36,367 nucleotides of DNA from Burkholderiaceae bacterium (GCA_016790175.1 JAEUPI010000235.1:1-36367), one strand, 5' to 3'; shown: positions 8,812 through 18,744, counted from the first letter of the stretch. Notes: a model not told the origin generated them from the sequence alone. Translations and numbers: made by a program.

Positions 8812-9470
8812 GCGTTCACCATCAGCCAGTCGTGCAGCTCGCGTGTGCTGTGCGCCACGAACACCGGTGCGAACGCGTCGAAGGCCTCGTGGCCGTGCGC
8901 GCCGTAGCTGACGCCCACGCTCGCGGTGCCGGCGTTCACTGCCATCTGCAGATCGTGCGTGGTGTCGCCGATCATCAGCGTGCGTTCCGGCTCGGCGCCG
9001 AACTCGCGCATCAGCTCCAGCAGCATCGTCGGATCGGGCTTGCTCGCCGTCTCGTCGGCGGTACGGGTGGCGTCGAACACGCCCTTGAGCTGCGCCGCGG
9101 CCAGCGCCTCGTCGAGGCCGCGCCGGCTTTTTCCCGTGGCCACACCGAGCCAGTGGTTGCGCGTCTTGAGGGCCTGCAGCATCGCCAGCGTGCCGGGGAA
9201 GAGCGTCAGGTCGTGCTGGTGCGCAAAGTAGTGATGGCGATAACGCGCGCCGAGTTCCGGATAGCGCTCCGGCGGCAGGCCCGGGGCGGCATGCGCCAGC
9301 GCGTCGTGCAGGCCGAGGCCGATCACATAGGCTGCACGTTCGTCGTCGGGCTCGGGCACGCCGACGTCGCGGCACGCGGCCTGGATGCAACGCACGATCA
9401 GCGCGGTGGAATCGAACAGCGTACCGTCCCAGTCGAAGGCGATCAGATCGAAGCGGCGGGTTCGGGTCAT
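8808..9470 (-). CDS. HAD-family hydrolase, phosphoglycolate-phosphatase-like
   Basis: The 220-residue protein carries the HAD motifs: DWDGTLFDS near the N terminus (first Asp the likely nucleophile), TGKSRRGLDEAL in motif II, and Lys plus MIGDTTHD for the acidic motif. A helical cap inserted after motif I places it in the Gph/phosphoglycolate phosphatase-like subgroup. The ATG at 9470 fits homolog length; an ATG at 9482 overlapping the rluC stop (TGATG) is an alternative start. In Burkholderiales this gene commonly follows rluC. The exact substrate is unknown. Confidence 0.9.
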   Translation of the reverse strand: MTRTRRFDLIAFDWDGTLFDSTALIVRCIQAACRDVGVPEPDDERAAYVIGLGLHDALAHAAPGLPPERYPELGARYRHHYFAHQHDLTLFPGTLAMLQALKTRNHWLGVATGKSRRGLDEALAAAQLKGVFDATRTADETASKPDPTMLLELMREFGAEPERTLMIGDTTHDLQMAVNAGTASVGVSYGAHGHEAFDAFAPVFVAHSTRELHDWLMVNA

Positions 9471-9481
9471 CGGTCGGTGCA

Positions 9482-10462
9482 TCAATGCGCGTCGGACATC
9501 CGCCCCAGCAGTGTGACGCATTCGGCCGGCAGCGGCGCCTCGAGCACGATGCGTTCGCCGCTGGCCGGATGGTCGAATGCCAGCCGGCGCGCGTGCAGGA
9601 ACATGCGACCGAAGCGCGCGCCCTCGAGGCCCAGGCCGCGCGACAGGTCTCGATTGGCCGCAAAGTCGCCGTACTTGTCGTCGCCGACGATCGGATGCCC
9701 CTCGTGGGCCAGGTGCACGCGGATCTGGTGCGTGCGCCCGGTCTTGATCGTCACGTCGAGCAAGCTGTAGTCCTGGTAGTGGCGCACCACCCGGACCAGC
9801 GTGATCGCGCGCCGCGCATCGTCATGGCCCTCGGGCACCGCTCGCACATGCCGTTCGCCGTCGGCCGTGAGCGACTTGTGCAACGCCACGTCGATCACCT
9901 TGCGCGAGGCCGGCCAGGCCCCGAACACCAGCGCGGCATAGGTCTTGTCGGTGCCACGCTGGCGGAACTGGTCCTGCAGACCGGTCAGCGCACTGCGTTT
10001 CTTGGCCAACAGCAGAACGCCCGATGTCCGCTTGTCCAGGCGATGCACGAGTTCGAGGAACTTCGCTGCCGGCCGCGCCCGGCGCAGCTGCTCGATCACA
10101 CCGAAGCTCACGCCGCTGCCGCCGTGCACGGCCACGCCGGCCGGTTTGTCGATCGCGAGCAGATGCTCGTCTTCGAACAGGATCGGGAACTCCCTCGGCG
10201 GTGCCGGGGAATCGGCGGCCACCCGCTCGGACAGGCGCACCGGCGGCAGCCGCACTTCATCGCCCAGAGCCAGGCGGGTGTCGGCCGCTGCCCGGCCGCG
10301 GTTGACCCTCACCTCGCCGGATCGGATGACCCGGTACACGTGGGTCTTGGGCACGCCCTTGAACAGGCGAAGCAGGAAGTTGTCGAGCCGCTGGCCGGCG
10401 CTGCCCTCGTCAACCTGTACACGACGGACCGTGGCGCGAGGCGCATCGGCAGCATCGGCCAT
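9482..10462 (-). CDS. rluC: 23S rRNA pseudouridine synthase, RluC family
   Basis: A 326-residue RluA-family pseudouridine synthase: an N-terminal S4 RNA-binding domain (about residues 25-75; GQRLDNFLLRLFKGVPKTHVYR) followed by the catalytic domain with the HRLDKRTSGVLLLAKK motif and catalytic Asp143. RluC modifies three uridines of 23S rRNA in E. coli. The start at 10462 gives normal family length; an extension to 10495 would overlap the divergent rne promoter. It is the first gene of the chain rluC-HAD-Rieske-sppA and diverges from rne, the same rne/rluC arrangement as in E. coli. Confidence 0.95.
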   Translation of the reverse strand: MADAADAPRATVRRVQVDEGSAGQRLDNFLLRLFKGVPKTHVYRVIRSGEVRVNRGRAAADTRLALGDEVRLPPVRLSERVAADSPAPPREFPILFEDEHLLAIDKPAGVAVHGGSGVSFGVIEQLRRARPAAKFLELVHRLDKRTSGVLLLAKKRSALTGLQDQFRQRGTDKTYAALVFGAWPASRKVIDVALHKSLTADGERHVRAVPEGHDDARRAITLVRVVRHYQDYSLLDVTIKTGRTHQIRVHLAHEGHPIVGDDKYGDFAANRDLSRGLGLEGARFGRMFLHARRLAFDHPASGERIVLEAPLPAECVTLLGRMSDAH

Positions 10463-10477
10463 GGCCGCTTTGGCGTT

Positions 10478-10483
10478 TATAAT
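10478..10483 (+). promoter_or_regulatory. Candidate rne promoter -10 box (TATAAT)
   Basis: A perfect TATAAT lies upstream of rne on the + strand; no good -35 was found at 16-18 bases. The overlapping TTTATA (10476-10481) reads TATAAA on the - strand and could serve rluC. Both promoter elements sit between the rluC start and the rne leader. Confidence 0.5.
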
Positions 10484-11124
10484 CCGTCGGACCACGAACG
10501 AGCCGCAAGTGCTTGATTCTTCTGGAGTTTACCCGGGCATGCCCGGCGGGATCGTGGTGGTGCGCGCCGAAGCGGCGCGCCTTTGCAGTAAACGGTGATG
10601 CAACGTCTCGAGTCTGCGGTGGGCCGCGTCCCCAAGTGATGCGGCGGCCGGCGGATCGATGACGGAAGAACAACGTCGAACGAGCCTCCCGAGCGATCGG
10701 GAAAGAAAAGGTCCTTCGGCGGCAGACAGGAGACACCCGAGTCTGCCGCCTCGCCACGATGCGAATCGGTCTGCGCCTTGCGCTTGCCCCCTGGAGCCCG
10801 CTGAACGCCACCGCGTTCGTTGCCCGTCGGTCCCGGCCCGAGGGGGCCGGATACACCTCGGGCCGGAGCTTGCCCACGTGCCGCCTCCGGGCGGCCGGGC
10901 AGCGGCACAGCCCTCGCCTGACCGCACATGACGCGTGGCCTGTCGCTCTGCTGCAGCGCCCTGCGCCCGTCTGGGCGTAGCGCCGCAGCCCCGAGCAGTT
11001 TTCTTGCCCCAGGCTACTTCAGCGTCGTTCGTGCATCGAGTGGCCGGCCAACCCTAGCGGGGCGGCCGGTGGTCACGGTGCGCGGCTCCGTCCGGCGGAG
11101 CCCTGCACCGAGTTTGGAGTGCAC
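10484..11124 (+). promoter_or_regulatory. Long structured 5' leader of rne
   Basis: No convincing gene lies between rluC and rne. The interval holds many hairpins: the palindrome CCGGGCATGCCCGG (10533-10546); GCGCGCCG/CGGCGCGC with a three-base loop (10562-10580); TCCCGA/TCGGGA closed by a GCGA (GNRA-type) tetraloop (10687-10702); a perfect ten-pair stem GGCGGCAGAC/GTCTGCCGCC with a 13-base loop (10718-10750); CCGGCCC/GGGCCGG (10833-10850); and GGCTCCG/CGGAGCC (11084-11102) just before the ribosome-binding site. An A-rich stretch (10702-10710) separates two of these and could be a single-stranded cleavage site. In E. coli, RNase E limits its own synthesis through hairpins in a leader of about 360 nt; a similar role is inferred here. 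Confidence 0.6.
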
Positions 11125-13956
11125 ATGAAACGCATGCTGATCAACGCCACCCAGCAAGAGGAGCGGCGGCTGGCGATCGTCGACGGGCAGAAGCTGCTCG
11201 ACTTCGAAACCGAGATCGAAGGGCGCGAACAGCGCAAAGGCAACATCTACAAGGCCGTGATCACACGGGTCGAGCCATCGCTCGAAGCCTGCTTCGTCGA
11301 CTATGGGGAGGAGCGGCACGGCTTCCTGCCGTTCAAGGAGATTTCCAAGCAGTTCTTCCGCGAGGGTGTCGAGGCGCGCAGCGCGACCATCAAGGACGCC
11401 GTCAAGGAAGGCCAGGAGCTGCTGGTGCAGGTGGAGAAGGAGGAACGCGGCAACAAGGGCGCGGCGCTCACCACCTTCGTCTCGCTGGCCGGTCGCTACC
11501 TGGTGCTGATGCCCAACAACCCGCGCGGTGGCGGCGTGAGCCGGCGCATCGAGGGCGAGGACCGCGAAGAGCTGAAGGAGAACCTCGACCAGCTCGACTA
11601 CCCCAAGGGCATGAGCCTGATCGCCCGCACCGCCGGCATCGGCCGCAGCGCGGCCGAGCTGCAATGGGACCTGAACTACATGCTCAAGCTGTGGTCGGCC
11701 ATCGACGAGGCGAGCAAGGCCGGCAAGGGCGCGTTCCTGATCTACCAGGAGAGCTCGCTCGTCATCCGCGCGATCCGCGACTATTTCACCGCCGACATCG
11801 GTGAGATCCTGATCGACACCGACGACATCTACGATCAGGCGCAGCAGTTCATGAACCATGTGATGCCGGAGTCGGCATCCAAGGTCAAGCGATATCGCGA
11901 CGATGCGCCGCTGTTCTCGCGATTCCAGATCGAGCACCAGATCGAGACGGCGTTCAGCCGCACGGTGAACCTGCCGGCGGGTGGAGCGATCGTGATCGAC
12001 CACACCGAGGCGCTGGTGTCGATCGACGTGAACTCCGCGCGCGCTACCCGCGGCGGCGACATCGAGGAGACGGCCACGCGCACGAACCTCGAGGCCGCCG
12101 ACGAAATCGCGCGCCAGATGCGGCTGCGCGACCTGGGCGGCCTGATCGTCGTCGACTTCATCGACATGGAAGAGAGCAAGAACCGCCGCGAAGTGGAGCA
12201 GCGTCTGCGCGATGCGATGCGCTACGACCGCGCCCGTGTGCAGTTCAGCTCGATCAGCAAGTTCGGCCTGCTCGAGCTGAGCCGCCAGCGCCTGCGCCCG
12301 GCGCTCAGCGAGGGCAACCACATCACCTGCCCGCGCTGCAACGGCACGGGCCACATCCGCGACACTGAATCCTCTGCGCTGCAGATCCTGCGCATCATCC
12401 AGGAGGAGTCGATGAAGGACAACACCGCCGCCGTGCACGTGCAGGTGCCGGTGGAGGTGACCAGCTTCCTGCTCAACGAGAAGCGCCAGGAGATCAGCAA
12501 GATCGAGCTGAAGCAGCGTGTCACCGTGCTGCTGGTACCCAACAAACACCTCGAGACGCCGAACTACAAGCTCGAACGCCTGCGCCACGACGACCCGCGG
12601 CTGGAGAACCTGCAGGCCAGCTACACGATGATCGAGGAGCCCGACGACGAGGTGGCGATCAGCCGCCGAGAGAAGGCCAAGCCGAAGCAGGAACCGGTGA
12701 TCAAGGGCGTGCTGCCCGACCAGCCGGCACCCGTGGTGCCGGCGCCGGCACCGGCGCCCGTGGCGGCGCCAGCGGTCGCGCCGTTGCCCGCCAAGCCCAT
12801 GGCGTCGGCAGCGCCGCCCGTGCCCGCCGGCGGCGGCTTCGTGTCGTGGCTCAAGCGCCTCTTCGGCGGCGAGCCGGCACCTGCCATGCCAAGCACCGAG
12901 ATCGCGCCGCTGTCGAAGCCGGTGGCCGCTGGCAGCGAGGCCCAGCGTGCGCCGCGCGAAGGCCGAGACGGCCGCGGGCGAGGCGAACGCGGCGGGCGTG
13001 GTGGCCGGGGTCGAGATGGCCAGCGTGACGGTGGCCGCGAAGGCGGCCGTGAGGGCAGTCGCGAAGGCGTTCGCGGCGAGCGCGGCGCCCAGCAGCGCGG
13101 CGAACGCGGCGAGCGCGCCGACGAGGGCCGCCGCCGCGGCCGTGAGGTGCGAGACGGGCGCGAACCGCGCGGCGAGCGCGTCGAAGCGACCGGCCAGGCC
13201 GGCGCGACCGACGAGCGCGGCCGGCCGGAAACGCGCGGCGGAGCCGAAGGCGCGTCGCGCCGAGGCCCGCGTCCGCCGCGCGAGACACCGAGCACGACCG
13301 GCGCACCGCCGGTGGAGGCCGCGCCGCCGACCTTCGTCGACACGGTACCGGTGCCGGAGCCGACCGGCGCGGAGCCCCAGGCCGAGGGCGAGCGCGATGG
13401 GCGCCGCCGTCGTCGTCGTGGCGGCCGCGGCCGGGGCGGACGTAGCGAGGCAGGCGACTTCGAGTCGACCTACCTGCTCGAAGAGGGTCGCACGGCGTCC
13501 GACGCGGAAGCCCCAGGGGCGTCCATCGGCGCGGGGTCGTACGCCGAGCCGCGTCCGGAGATCGACGCCGCACGCCAGCCGCTGGGACTGGATCTCACGT
13601 TGGTCGAACCGCCGGCCTCGGCGTCACGCGACGAGGGCGCAGCCAGCACGACCGCTTCGGTGTCTCGTCCACCCGCGCCGCCAGCGCCATTGCCTCCGTT
13701 CGAACTGCCGCTTACCGAGCTGGAACAGCTCGCCGACGGCGCCGGCTTGCAGTGGGTGCACTCCGATGTCGACAAGGTCCGCAGCGTGCAGGCGGCCATT
13801 GCGGCGACGCCCAAGCCGATCCACGTGCCGCGCGAACGCAAACCGATCGTTGTCGTCGACGAAGGCCCCTTGGTGCTTGTCGAGACGCGCAAGGACCTCT
13901 CCCAGCTCAAGCTGCCGTTCGAGGTTCTGGCCAAGAAGGCCCAGCCGCACGAGTGA
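11125..13956 (+). CDS. rne: Ribonuclease E
   Basis: A 943-residue endoribonuclease. The catalytic half (about 1-500) has the S1 domain ([23 protein letters not shown]), the 5'-sensor/RNase H-like regions, the DNase I-like active-site segment with Asp in [10 protein letters not shown] and Asp in VVDFIDM, and the zinc-link CPRCNGTG (Cys402, Cys405). The non-catalytic half is disordered, with a short amphipathic helix ([11 protein letters not shown], residues 572-582), an Arg/Gly/Glu-rich block (about 610-690) and a conserved-looking C-terminal segment. It should nucleate mRNA decay and process rRNA/tRNA at the inner membrane. GGAG at 11115-11118 fixes the ATG at 11125; an in-frame GTG at 11119 overlaps that site and is unlikely. 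It is monocistronic. Confidence 0.96.
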   Translation: MKRMLINATQQEERRLAIVDGQKLLDFETEIEGREQRKGNIYKAVITRVEPSLEACFVDYGEERHGFLPFKEISKQFFREGVEARSATIKDAVKEGQELLVQVEKEERGNKGAALTTFVSLAGRYLVLMPNNPRGGGVSRRIEGEDREELKENLDQLDYPKGMSLIARTAGIGRSAAELQWDLNYMLKLWSAIDEASKAGKGAFLIYQESSLVIRAIRDYFTADIGEILIDTDDIYDQAQQFMNHVMPESASKVKRYRDDAPLFSRFQIEHQIETAFSRTVNLPAGGAIVIDHTEALVSIDVNSARATRGGDIEETATRTNLEAADEIARQMRLRDLGGLIVVDFIDMEESKNRREVEQRLRDAMRYDRARVQFSSISKFGLLELSRQRLRPALSEGNHITCPRCNGTGHIRDTESSALQILRIIQEESMKDNTAAVHVQVPVEVTSFLLNEKRQEISKIELKQRVTVLLVPNKHLETPNYKLERLRHDDPRLENLQASYTMIEEPDDEVAISRREKAKPKQEPVIKGVLPDQPAPVVPAPAPAPVAAPAVAPLPAKPMASAAPPVPAGGGFVSWLKRLFGGEPAPAMPSTEIAPLSKPVAAGSEAQRAPREGRDGRGRGERGGRGGRGRDGQRDGGREGGREGSREGVRGERGAQQRGERGERADEGRRRGREVRDGREPRGERVEATGQAGATDERGRPETRGGAEGASRRGPRPPRETPSTTGAPPVEAAPPTFVDTVPVPEPTGAEPQAEGERDGRRRRRRGGRGRGGRSEAGDFESTYLLEEGRTASDAEAPGASIGAGSYAEPRPEIDAARQPLGLDLTLVEPPASASRDEGAASTTASVSRPPAPPAPLPPFELPLTELEQLADGAGLQWVHSDVDKVRSVQAAIAATPKPIHVPRERKPIVVVDEGPLVLVETRKDLSQLKLPFEVLAKKAQPHE

Positions 13957-13958
13957 CC

Positions 13959-13987
13959 AGCCCTCGCGGAAGAGTTGCTCGCGGGCT
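13959..13987. terminator. Hairpin between convergent rne and nagZ
   Basis: AGCCC and CGCG pair with CGCGGGCT across a short loop, with a two-base bulge. The stem fills the gap between the rne and nagZ stop codons. No T-run follows on either strand, so it is at best a weak bidirectional terminator. Confidence 0.35.
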
Positions 13988-15046
13988 CTAGCTCAGGCTG
14001 TCGAGCGCATGCCGGTAGGCGCCGGCATGCATCAGCTCGTCCCAAGGCAGCGGCGCGATCTGCGGCAACAGCGCCATGCGACGCGCCGCACTGTCGGCGT
14101 CAGGCCGCCACCGGCCGGCATCGCGGGCCCGATCGAGCTGCAACAGCAACTCGTCAACGGCCGCGCCGCCGTCGACCGACTGGTTGCACAGCAGCACCAT
14201 GTCGCAGCCGGCATTGAGCGCGACGATGGCCGCATCGGCATAGCCGACCGCGCGACCGTCGATCTCGCGGGCACCGGCCATGCTCAGGTCGTCGCTGAAC
14301 ACGGCGCCTTGAAAGCCGAGTTCGCCGCGCAGGATGTCGCGCAGCCAGCGCGACGAAAAGCCGGCGGGCCGCGAATCCACCTTCGGATAGATCACATGGG
14401 CGGGCATCACGCTGGCCAGACCGTTGGACAGCCAACGGTACGGCGCGGCGTCGTCGTCCAGCAACGCCCTGCGCCCGCGCCGATCCACCGGGATCGCAGT
14501 GTGGCTGTCGGCCCTGACGTAGCCGTGCCCTGGGAAATGCTTGCCGCAGTTGGCCATGCCAGCCAGCAACATCCCGTGCATCAGGCCACGCGCGAGAATT
14601 GACGTGACCCGCGCATCGCGATGAAAAGCACGGTCGCCGATGACGCCGGACTCGCCATGGTCGAGGTCGAGCACCGGCGTGAAGCTCAGATCCACACCGC
14701 AGGCACGCAGTTCGCTGGCAAGCACGAAGCCGGTGGCGCAGGCGGCGTCGGTGGCGGCCAATGGGTCTCGCATCCACTGTTGGCCCAGATGACGCATCGG
14801 CCCGAGGTGCGTGAAGCCATCACTCTTGAAGCGCTGCACCCGACCGCCTTCGTGATCCACGCAGATCAACACGTCGGGCCGCTCGGCCTTGATCGCGGCG
14901 GTCAGCTCGGTCAGTTGCCGTCGGCTGGCCCAGTTGCGCCCAAACAGGATCAGCCCGCCGGTGAGCGGGTGTCGCAGCCGCCGCCGGTCATCGTCGGTCA
15001 GTGCGGTGCCTGCGATGTCGAGCACCACCGGGGCGTGGTCGGTCAT
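13988..15046 (-). CDS. nagZ: Beta-N-acetylhexosaminidase NagZ
   Basis: A 352-residue glycoside hydrolase family 3 enzyme of the cytoplasmic cell-wall recycling pathway, removing N-acetylglucosamine from muropeptides. Visible signatures are [19 protein letters not shown], the [14 protein letters not shown] loop carrying the catalytic Asp-His pair, and [10 protein letters not shown] with the likely nucleophile Asp. Length matches single-domain NagZ. Its ATG overlaps the acpS stop (ATGA), making it the last gene of the lepA-to-nagZ block. In enterobacteria NagZ products can signal beta-lactamase induction; nothing here shows that link. Confidence 0.96.
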   Translation of the reverse strand: MTDHAPVVLDIAGTALTDDDRRRLRHPLTGGLILFGRNWASRRQLTELTAAIKAERPDVLICVDHEGGRVQRFKSDGFTHLGPMRHLGQQWMRDPLAATDAACATGFVLASELRACGVDLSFTPVLDLDHGESGVIGDRAFHRDARVTSILARGLMHGMLLAGMANCGKHFPGHGYVRADSHTAIPVDRRGRRALLDDDAAPYRWLSNGLASVMPAHVIYPKVDSRPAGFSSRWLRDILRGELGFQGAVFSDDLSMAGAREIDGRAVGYADAAIVALNAGCDMVLLCNQSVDGGAAVDELLLQLDRARDAGRWRPDADSAARRMALLPQIAPLPWDELMHAGAYRHALDSLS

Positions 15047-15444
15047 GGCGTGCCTTCCTGTTCAACCACCACGAACGTGGCGGCGTATGACGATTCGTCG
15101 GTCACGCTGACGTGCGCACACAGCCGGCGCTCGCGCATCCAGATCGCGAGCTCGCCGTGCAGGCGCAGCTCGGGCTTGCCGCTCGGGGCATTGAGGATCT
15201 CGCAGTCGCGCCAGGTCATCGGCAGGCGCATGCCCAGGCCGATGGCCTTCGAGAAGGCCTCCTTGGCGGAGAAGCGCGTGGCCAGGTAGCTGATGCCGCG
15301 GCGCTCGGCACGCCCGCGCCGGGCGGCGAACACGCGCTGTTCGTCGGGGCCGAGCACGCGCTCGACGAATCGCTGTCCCCGCCGCGCCAGCACCGCCTCG
15401 ATGCGGCGGATGTCGCAGATGTCGGTGCCGATGCCGTAGATCAT
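15043..15444 (-). CDS. acpS: Holo-[acyl-carrier-protein] synthase
   Basis: The 133-residue enzyme transfers 4'-phosphopantetheine from CoA to apo-ACP. It has the AcpS signatures GIGTDICDI (Asp8 binds Mg) and [13 protein letters not shown] (Glu62). Its substrate ACP is encoded in the same window (acpP, 28089-28328). It starts nine bases after the pdxJ stop and overlaps nagZ by four bases. The pdxJ-acpS pair matches the E. coli order. Confidence 0.96.
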   Translation of the reverse strand: MIYGIGTDICDIRRIEAVLARRGQRFVERVLGPDEQRVFAARRGRAERRGISYLATRFSAKEAFSKAIGLGMRLPMTWRDCEILNAPSGKPELRLHGELAIWMRERRLCAHVSVTDESSYAATFVVVEQEGTP

Positions 15445-15453
15445 GGCACGCGA

Positions 15454-16245
15454 TCAGACGGCTGCCGCGAAAGCGCGCTGGATGCAGCGCTGGTAGTCGC
15501 GCACGGTCTCGGCCATGCCGAGCTCGAGCGCGTCGGCGACCAGGGCATGCCCGATCGACACCTCGAGCACGCCGGGCACGGCCCGCAGGAAGTCGGCGAG
15601 GTTGGCGCGGTTGAGATCGTGCCCTGCATTCACGCCGAGGCCCGCGGCGAGCGCCGCGCGTGCGGCTTCGGCATACCGATTCAAGACCACGGCCTGATCC
15701 GGCCCGCCATGGGCGCGGGCATAGGCCTCGGTGTAGAGCTCCACGCGGTCGGCACCCACGGCCGCGGCATGCACCATCGCCTCGGGGTTCGGGTCCATGA
15801 ACAGGCTGACCCGCACGCCCAGCGCACGCGCCTCGGCCACCAGCGGTGCCAGCCGCGGTGCATCGGCGGGCAGATCCCAGCCGTGATCGCTGGTGAACTG
15901 TTCGACGCTGTCGGGCACCAGGGTGCACTGGTGCGGGCGCAGCTCGCGGACGAAGGCCATCAGGTTGTGCGTCGGATTGCCTTCGACGTTGTATTCGGCA
16001 TGGCGCCACTGAGCCACCAGCGCCGCGAGATCCCGCACGTCGTGAGCACGAATATGCCGCTCGTCGGGTCTCGGGTGCACGGTGATGCCCTGCGCGCCGG
16101 CCTCGAGCGCGACACGCGCGAGCGCCACCACGTCTGGAATGCCCAGATGGCGTGTGTTGCGCAGCAATGCGATCTTGTTGACGTTGACCGACAAGGCGGT
16201 ACGCGCGTGGCGGTCGAAGGCTTCGGAGGCAACCAGCGGATTCAT
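15454..16245 (-). CDS. pdxJ: Pyridoxine 5'-phosphate synthase
   Basis: A 263-residue TIM-barrel enzyme that condenses 3-amino-1-hydroxyacetone phosphate with 1-deoxyxylulose 5-phosphate to make vitamin B6. Recognisable segments are LSVNVNKIALLRNTR, GITVHPRPDERHI, EYNVEGNPT, CTLVPDS and VELYTEAYA, with an N-terminal region slightly longer than usual. It overlaps the recO stop by four bases (ATGA). Confidence 0.96.
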   Translation of the reverse strand: MNPLVASEAFDRHARTALSVNVNKIALLRNTRHLGIPDVVALARVALEAGAQGITVHPRPDERHIRAHDVRDLAALVAQWRHAEYNVEGNPTHNLMAFVRELRPHQCTLVPDSVEQFTSDHGWDLPADAPRLAPLVAEARALGVRVSLFMDPNPEAMVHAAAVGADRVELYTEAYARAHGGPDQAVVLNRYAEAARAALAAGLGVNAGHDLNRANLADFLRAVPGVLEVSIGHALVADALELGMAETVRDYQRCIQRAFAAAV

Positions 16246-17081
16246 CGGGCGGCGGCACCGGCGTCGAGGCCGAGCAGGCGGAAGGCATCGATCATCACCT
16301 GCCGCGTGCGCAACGCCGTGCCGGCCAGATGATAGTGAAGCTGCCGGCGCAGCTGCGATTTCAGTGCCGGCCCGGCCGCCGCCGCCGCGGCCAGCAGCTG
16401 TTCCAGTTGCTCGGTCCCCGGCTCCGATCGCATGGCACGCAGGGCCGCCTCCAGTTCGGCGCAGGCCCGTGCAGACAGCGACGACGGACCGGTCGTGGCC
16501 TCGACCACGCCGTCCTCCGGCCCCAGTTGATACACCGCGCCGACGGTCACGGGGTTCTGTGTCAGCGTCACGCGATCGAGTTCCGGCAGCACGCCGGTCT
16601 CGCGCAGCAGCACCAGTTCGAACGCGCGCAACGCCGCTTCGATGCGTGTCGCCGGGGCATGGCTCATGGCCAGCAGCGTGAGCGCGTAGAGGTCGAACAG
16701 CCGCGGGTGCGGGTCATCTCGCGGCAGCAGCCGCATCAGCAGCTCGTTCAGGTAGAAGCCGGCGAACCACTCGCCGCCCGACAACGCCACCCCCTGTCCC
16801 GCCCACTCGGCGGCACGCAGGTTGTGCACGTCAGCCGATTCGTCGCCACGCGTGCGGCCGAAGTGCACCACGACGCGCTGAAAGGGCATCAGCACCGATC
16901 GCAGCTGCGAGTAGGGCCGCTTGGCTCCCTTGGCGGCCACGGCGACGCGCCCGGATTCCCGGGTGAACAAGTCGAGGATCAGGCTGGATTCGCTCCAGTC
17001 CCAGCCGTGCAGCACGAAGGCGGCCTGCCCTGTCGCGGAGGCTCTGCGCGGCGAGCGCGAAGCGGCATGCGCCGTCGTCAT
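16242..17081 (-). CDS. recO: DNA repair protein RecO
   Basis: The 279-residue protein has the RecO layout: an N-terminal OB-fold ([32 protein letters not shown]), then a helical C-terminal domain with [21 protein letters not shown]. The ATG at 17081 is chosen because it overlaps the era stop (ATGA); an extension to 17144 lies inside era. RecO helps RecR load RecA on SSB-coated DNA. The family's zinc-finger cysteines are not evident, as in many proteobacterial RecO proteins. Confidence 0.95.
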   Translation of the reverse strand: MTTAHAASRSPRRASATGQAAFVLHGWDWSESSLILDLFTRESGRVAVAAKGAKRPYSQLRSVLMPFQRVVVHFGRTRGDESADVHNLRAAEWAGQGVALSGGEWFAGFYLNELLMRLLPRDDPHPRLFDLYALTLLAMSHAPATRIEAALRAFELVLLRETGVLPELDRVTLTQNPVTVGAVYQLGPEDGVVEATTGPSSLSARACAELEAALRAMRSEPGTEQLEQLLAAAAAAGPALKSQLRRQLHYHLAGTALRTRQVMIDAFRLLGLDAGAAAR

Positions 17082-18007
17082 TCGTAGCCGTAGGCTCGCA
17101 GATGCCGCTCGTCGTCGGCCCAGCCTGAGCGCACCTTGACCCACAGTTCCAGAAAGATGCGCGCGTCCATCAGACGCTCCAGTTCAGCGCGCGCTTCGCT
17201 GCCCACACGCTTGATGCGATCGCCGCCGTGTCCGATCACGATCGCCTTGTGGGCCTCGCGCTGCACCACGATCGAGGCGGCGATCCGCAGCTTGCGCGTG
17301 CCTTCGTCGTCGCCCGCCTCTTCGAAGCGGTCGATCACCACCGTCGAGGTGTAGGGCAGCTCGTCACCCGTGAGTCGGAAGAGCTTCTCCCGCACGATCT
17401 CGCTGGCCAGGAAGCGCTCGTTGCGATCGGTCAGCGCGTCGGGGTCGTGCAGCCAGGCCTGCTGCGGCAGGTAGGGTTCGACGATCCCGAGCAGTCGTTC
17501 GGCATCGTCGGCGTGCACGGCCGACAGCGGCGCGTACTGCGCGAAGTCGTGGCGCTGCGGCAGACCCTTGAGCCAGGGCAGCAGGTCCGTGCGGCGCTTC
17601 ACCAGATCGAGCTTGTTGGCCACGAGGATCACGGGCTTGCCCGGCGGGAGCAGCGCCAGCACGCGCTCGTCGTCGGCGTCGAATTTGCCGGCCTCGACCA
17701 CCAACAGCACCACGTCGACCTCGCTGAGCGATGCCGTGACGGTGCGATTGAGGTTCCGGTTCAGGGCCCCGCCGCGACGGATCTGGAAGCCCGGTGTGTC
17801 GACGAAGATGAACTGGGTGGCGCCGCGTGTGCACACGCCGGTGATGCGGTGGCGCGTGGTTTGTGCCTTGCGCGAGGTGATGCTGATCTTCTGCCCGACC
17901 AGTGCGTTGAGCAGTGTCGACTTGCCGACGTTCGGGCGGCCCACGATGGCGATCGTGCCGCAGCGCGGCACTGTGCCGGGCGTGTCAGTCGCCGATGACC
18001 CGCTCAC
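17078..18007 (-). CDS. era: GTPase Era
   Basis: A 309-residue GTPase needed for 30S ribosome maturation. The G domain has GRPNVGKST (G1), TTRHRITG (G2), DTPGFQ (G3) and NKLDLV (G4), followed by a C-terminal KH domain ([17 protein letters not shown]) that binds the 3' end of 16S rRNA. A GTG start at 18007 overlaps the rnc stop (GTGA) and gives the usual length plus a short N-terminal tail; in-frame sequence further upstream is inside rnc. Confidence 0.96.
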   Translation of the reverse strand: MSGSSATDTPGTVPRCGTIAIVGRPNVGKSTLLNALVGQKISITSRKAQTTRHRITGVCTRGATQFIFVDTPGFQIRRGGALNRNLNRTVTASLSEVDVVLLVVEAGKFDADDERVLALLPPGKPVILVANKLDLVKRRTDLLPWLKGLPQRHDFAQYAPLSAVHADDAERLLGIVEPYLPQQAWLHDPDALTDRNERFLASEIVREKLFRLTGDELPYTSTVVIDRFEEAGDDEGTRKLRIAASIVVQREAHKAIVIGHGGDRIKRVGSEARAELERLMDARIFLELWVKVRSGWADDERHLRAYGYE

Positions 18008-18708
18008 GTGCGCAGCGGGCCGCCCGGGCGGTCGCTGGCCTTCAGGACGCCGAGCAATCGGCGTGCCGCCTCTTGCTCGGCCGCGCGACGCGACCGCCCG
18101 CGCCCGGTCTCGGTGACCGATAGCGCCGGTACCGCGCATTCGACCTCGAAGGTCTGGGCATGAGCCTGTCCACTGGTGGCCACGATGCGGTAGCTGGGCA
18201 CCGCGATACGCCTGGCCTGGAGCCACTCCTGCAGTTCCGTCTTCGGATCCTTGCTCCAGCTGTCGGCTTCGCTGGCCGCGATGACCTCGCCGAACAGCCG
18301 GCGCACCAGCGCGGCGGCGCGATCGTAGCCCCCGTCGACGAAGACGGCGCCGATCAGCGCTTCGACCGCATCGGCAAGGATGGAAGGCCGTTGCGCGCCC
18401 CCGGCCCGCGCCTCGCCGTCAGACATCCGCATCACCTCAGGCAGACCCAGACCGAGTGCGACCCGGTGCAGGCTCTCCTCGCGCACCAGATGGGCCCGCA
18501 CGCGGGTCAGGTCACCTTCATCGGAGCCGCCGAAGCGCTCGAACAGCAGGCCGGAGACCGCCAGGTTGAGCACTGCATCGCCAAGGAACTCCAGCCGCTC
18601 GTTGTGGTCAGCGCCGAAACTGCGGTGCGTGAGCGCACGGTTCAGCAGCGAGCCCTCGGTGAACCGGTGACCGAGACGGCCCTGGAGCGCGTCGAGCCGG
18701 GTGTCCAT
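18004..18708 (-). CDS. rnc: Ribonuclease III
   Basis: A 234-residue double-strand-specific RNase. The N-terminal catalytic domain contains the signature [13 protein letters not shown] (Glu40 and Asp44) and [12 protein letters not shown]; the C-terminal dsRNA-binding domain begins near [11 protein letters not shown] and ends in [13 protein letters not shown]. The ATG at 18708 gives standard length; a GTG at 18738 is an alternative. Order lepB-DUF4845-rnc-era is as in Pseudomonas. RNase III processes the rRNA precursor. Confidence 0.96.
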   Translation of the reverse strand: MDTRLDALQGRLGHRFTEGSLLNRALTHRSFGADHNERLEFLGDAVLNLAVSGLLFERFGGSDEGDLTRVRAHLVREESLHRVALGLGLPEVMRMSDGEARAGGAQRPSILADAVEALIGAVFVDGGYDRAAALVRRLFGEVIAASEADSWSKDPKTELQEWLQARRIAVPSYRIVATSGQAHAQTFEVECAVPALSVTETGRGRSRRAAEQEAARRLLGVLKASDRPGGPLRT

Positions 18709-18744
18709 GACCTTGTCGGCGGCGTCGGGGACGCACACGCGAAG

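Noticed and set aside
10833-10850. Second copy of the 68-146 repeat in the rne leader
   Set aside because: Only short stretches (CGTTCG, CGAGGGGGC) are shared, which is not enough to call a repeat by eye.
10529-10929. Protein-coding genes in the rluC-rne interval
   Set aside because: The frames on both strands are Arg/Pro/Ala-rich with no recognisable domain and overlap the stem-loops; apart from the tentative 19-codon leader peptide none is supported.
12950-13260. CRISPR or minisatellite array
   Set aside because: The short GGCGAACGCGGC-type repeats are in frame in rne and encode the Arg/Gly-rich tail; there are no spacers.
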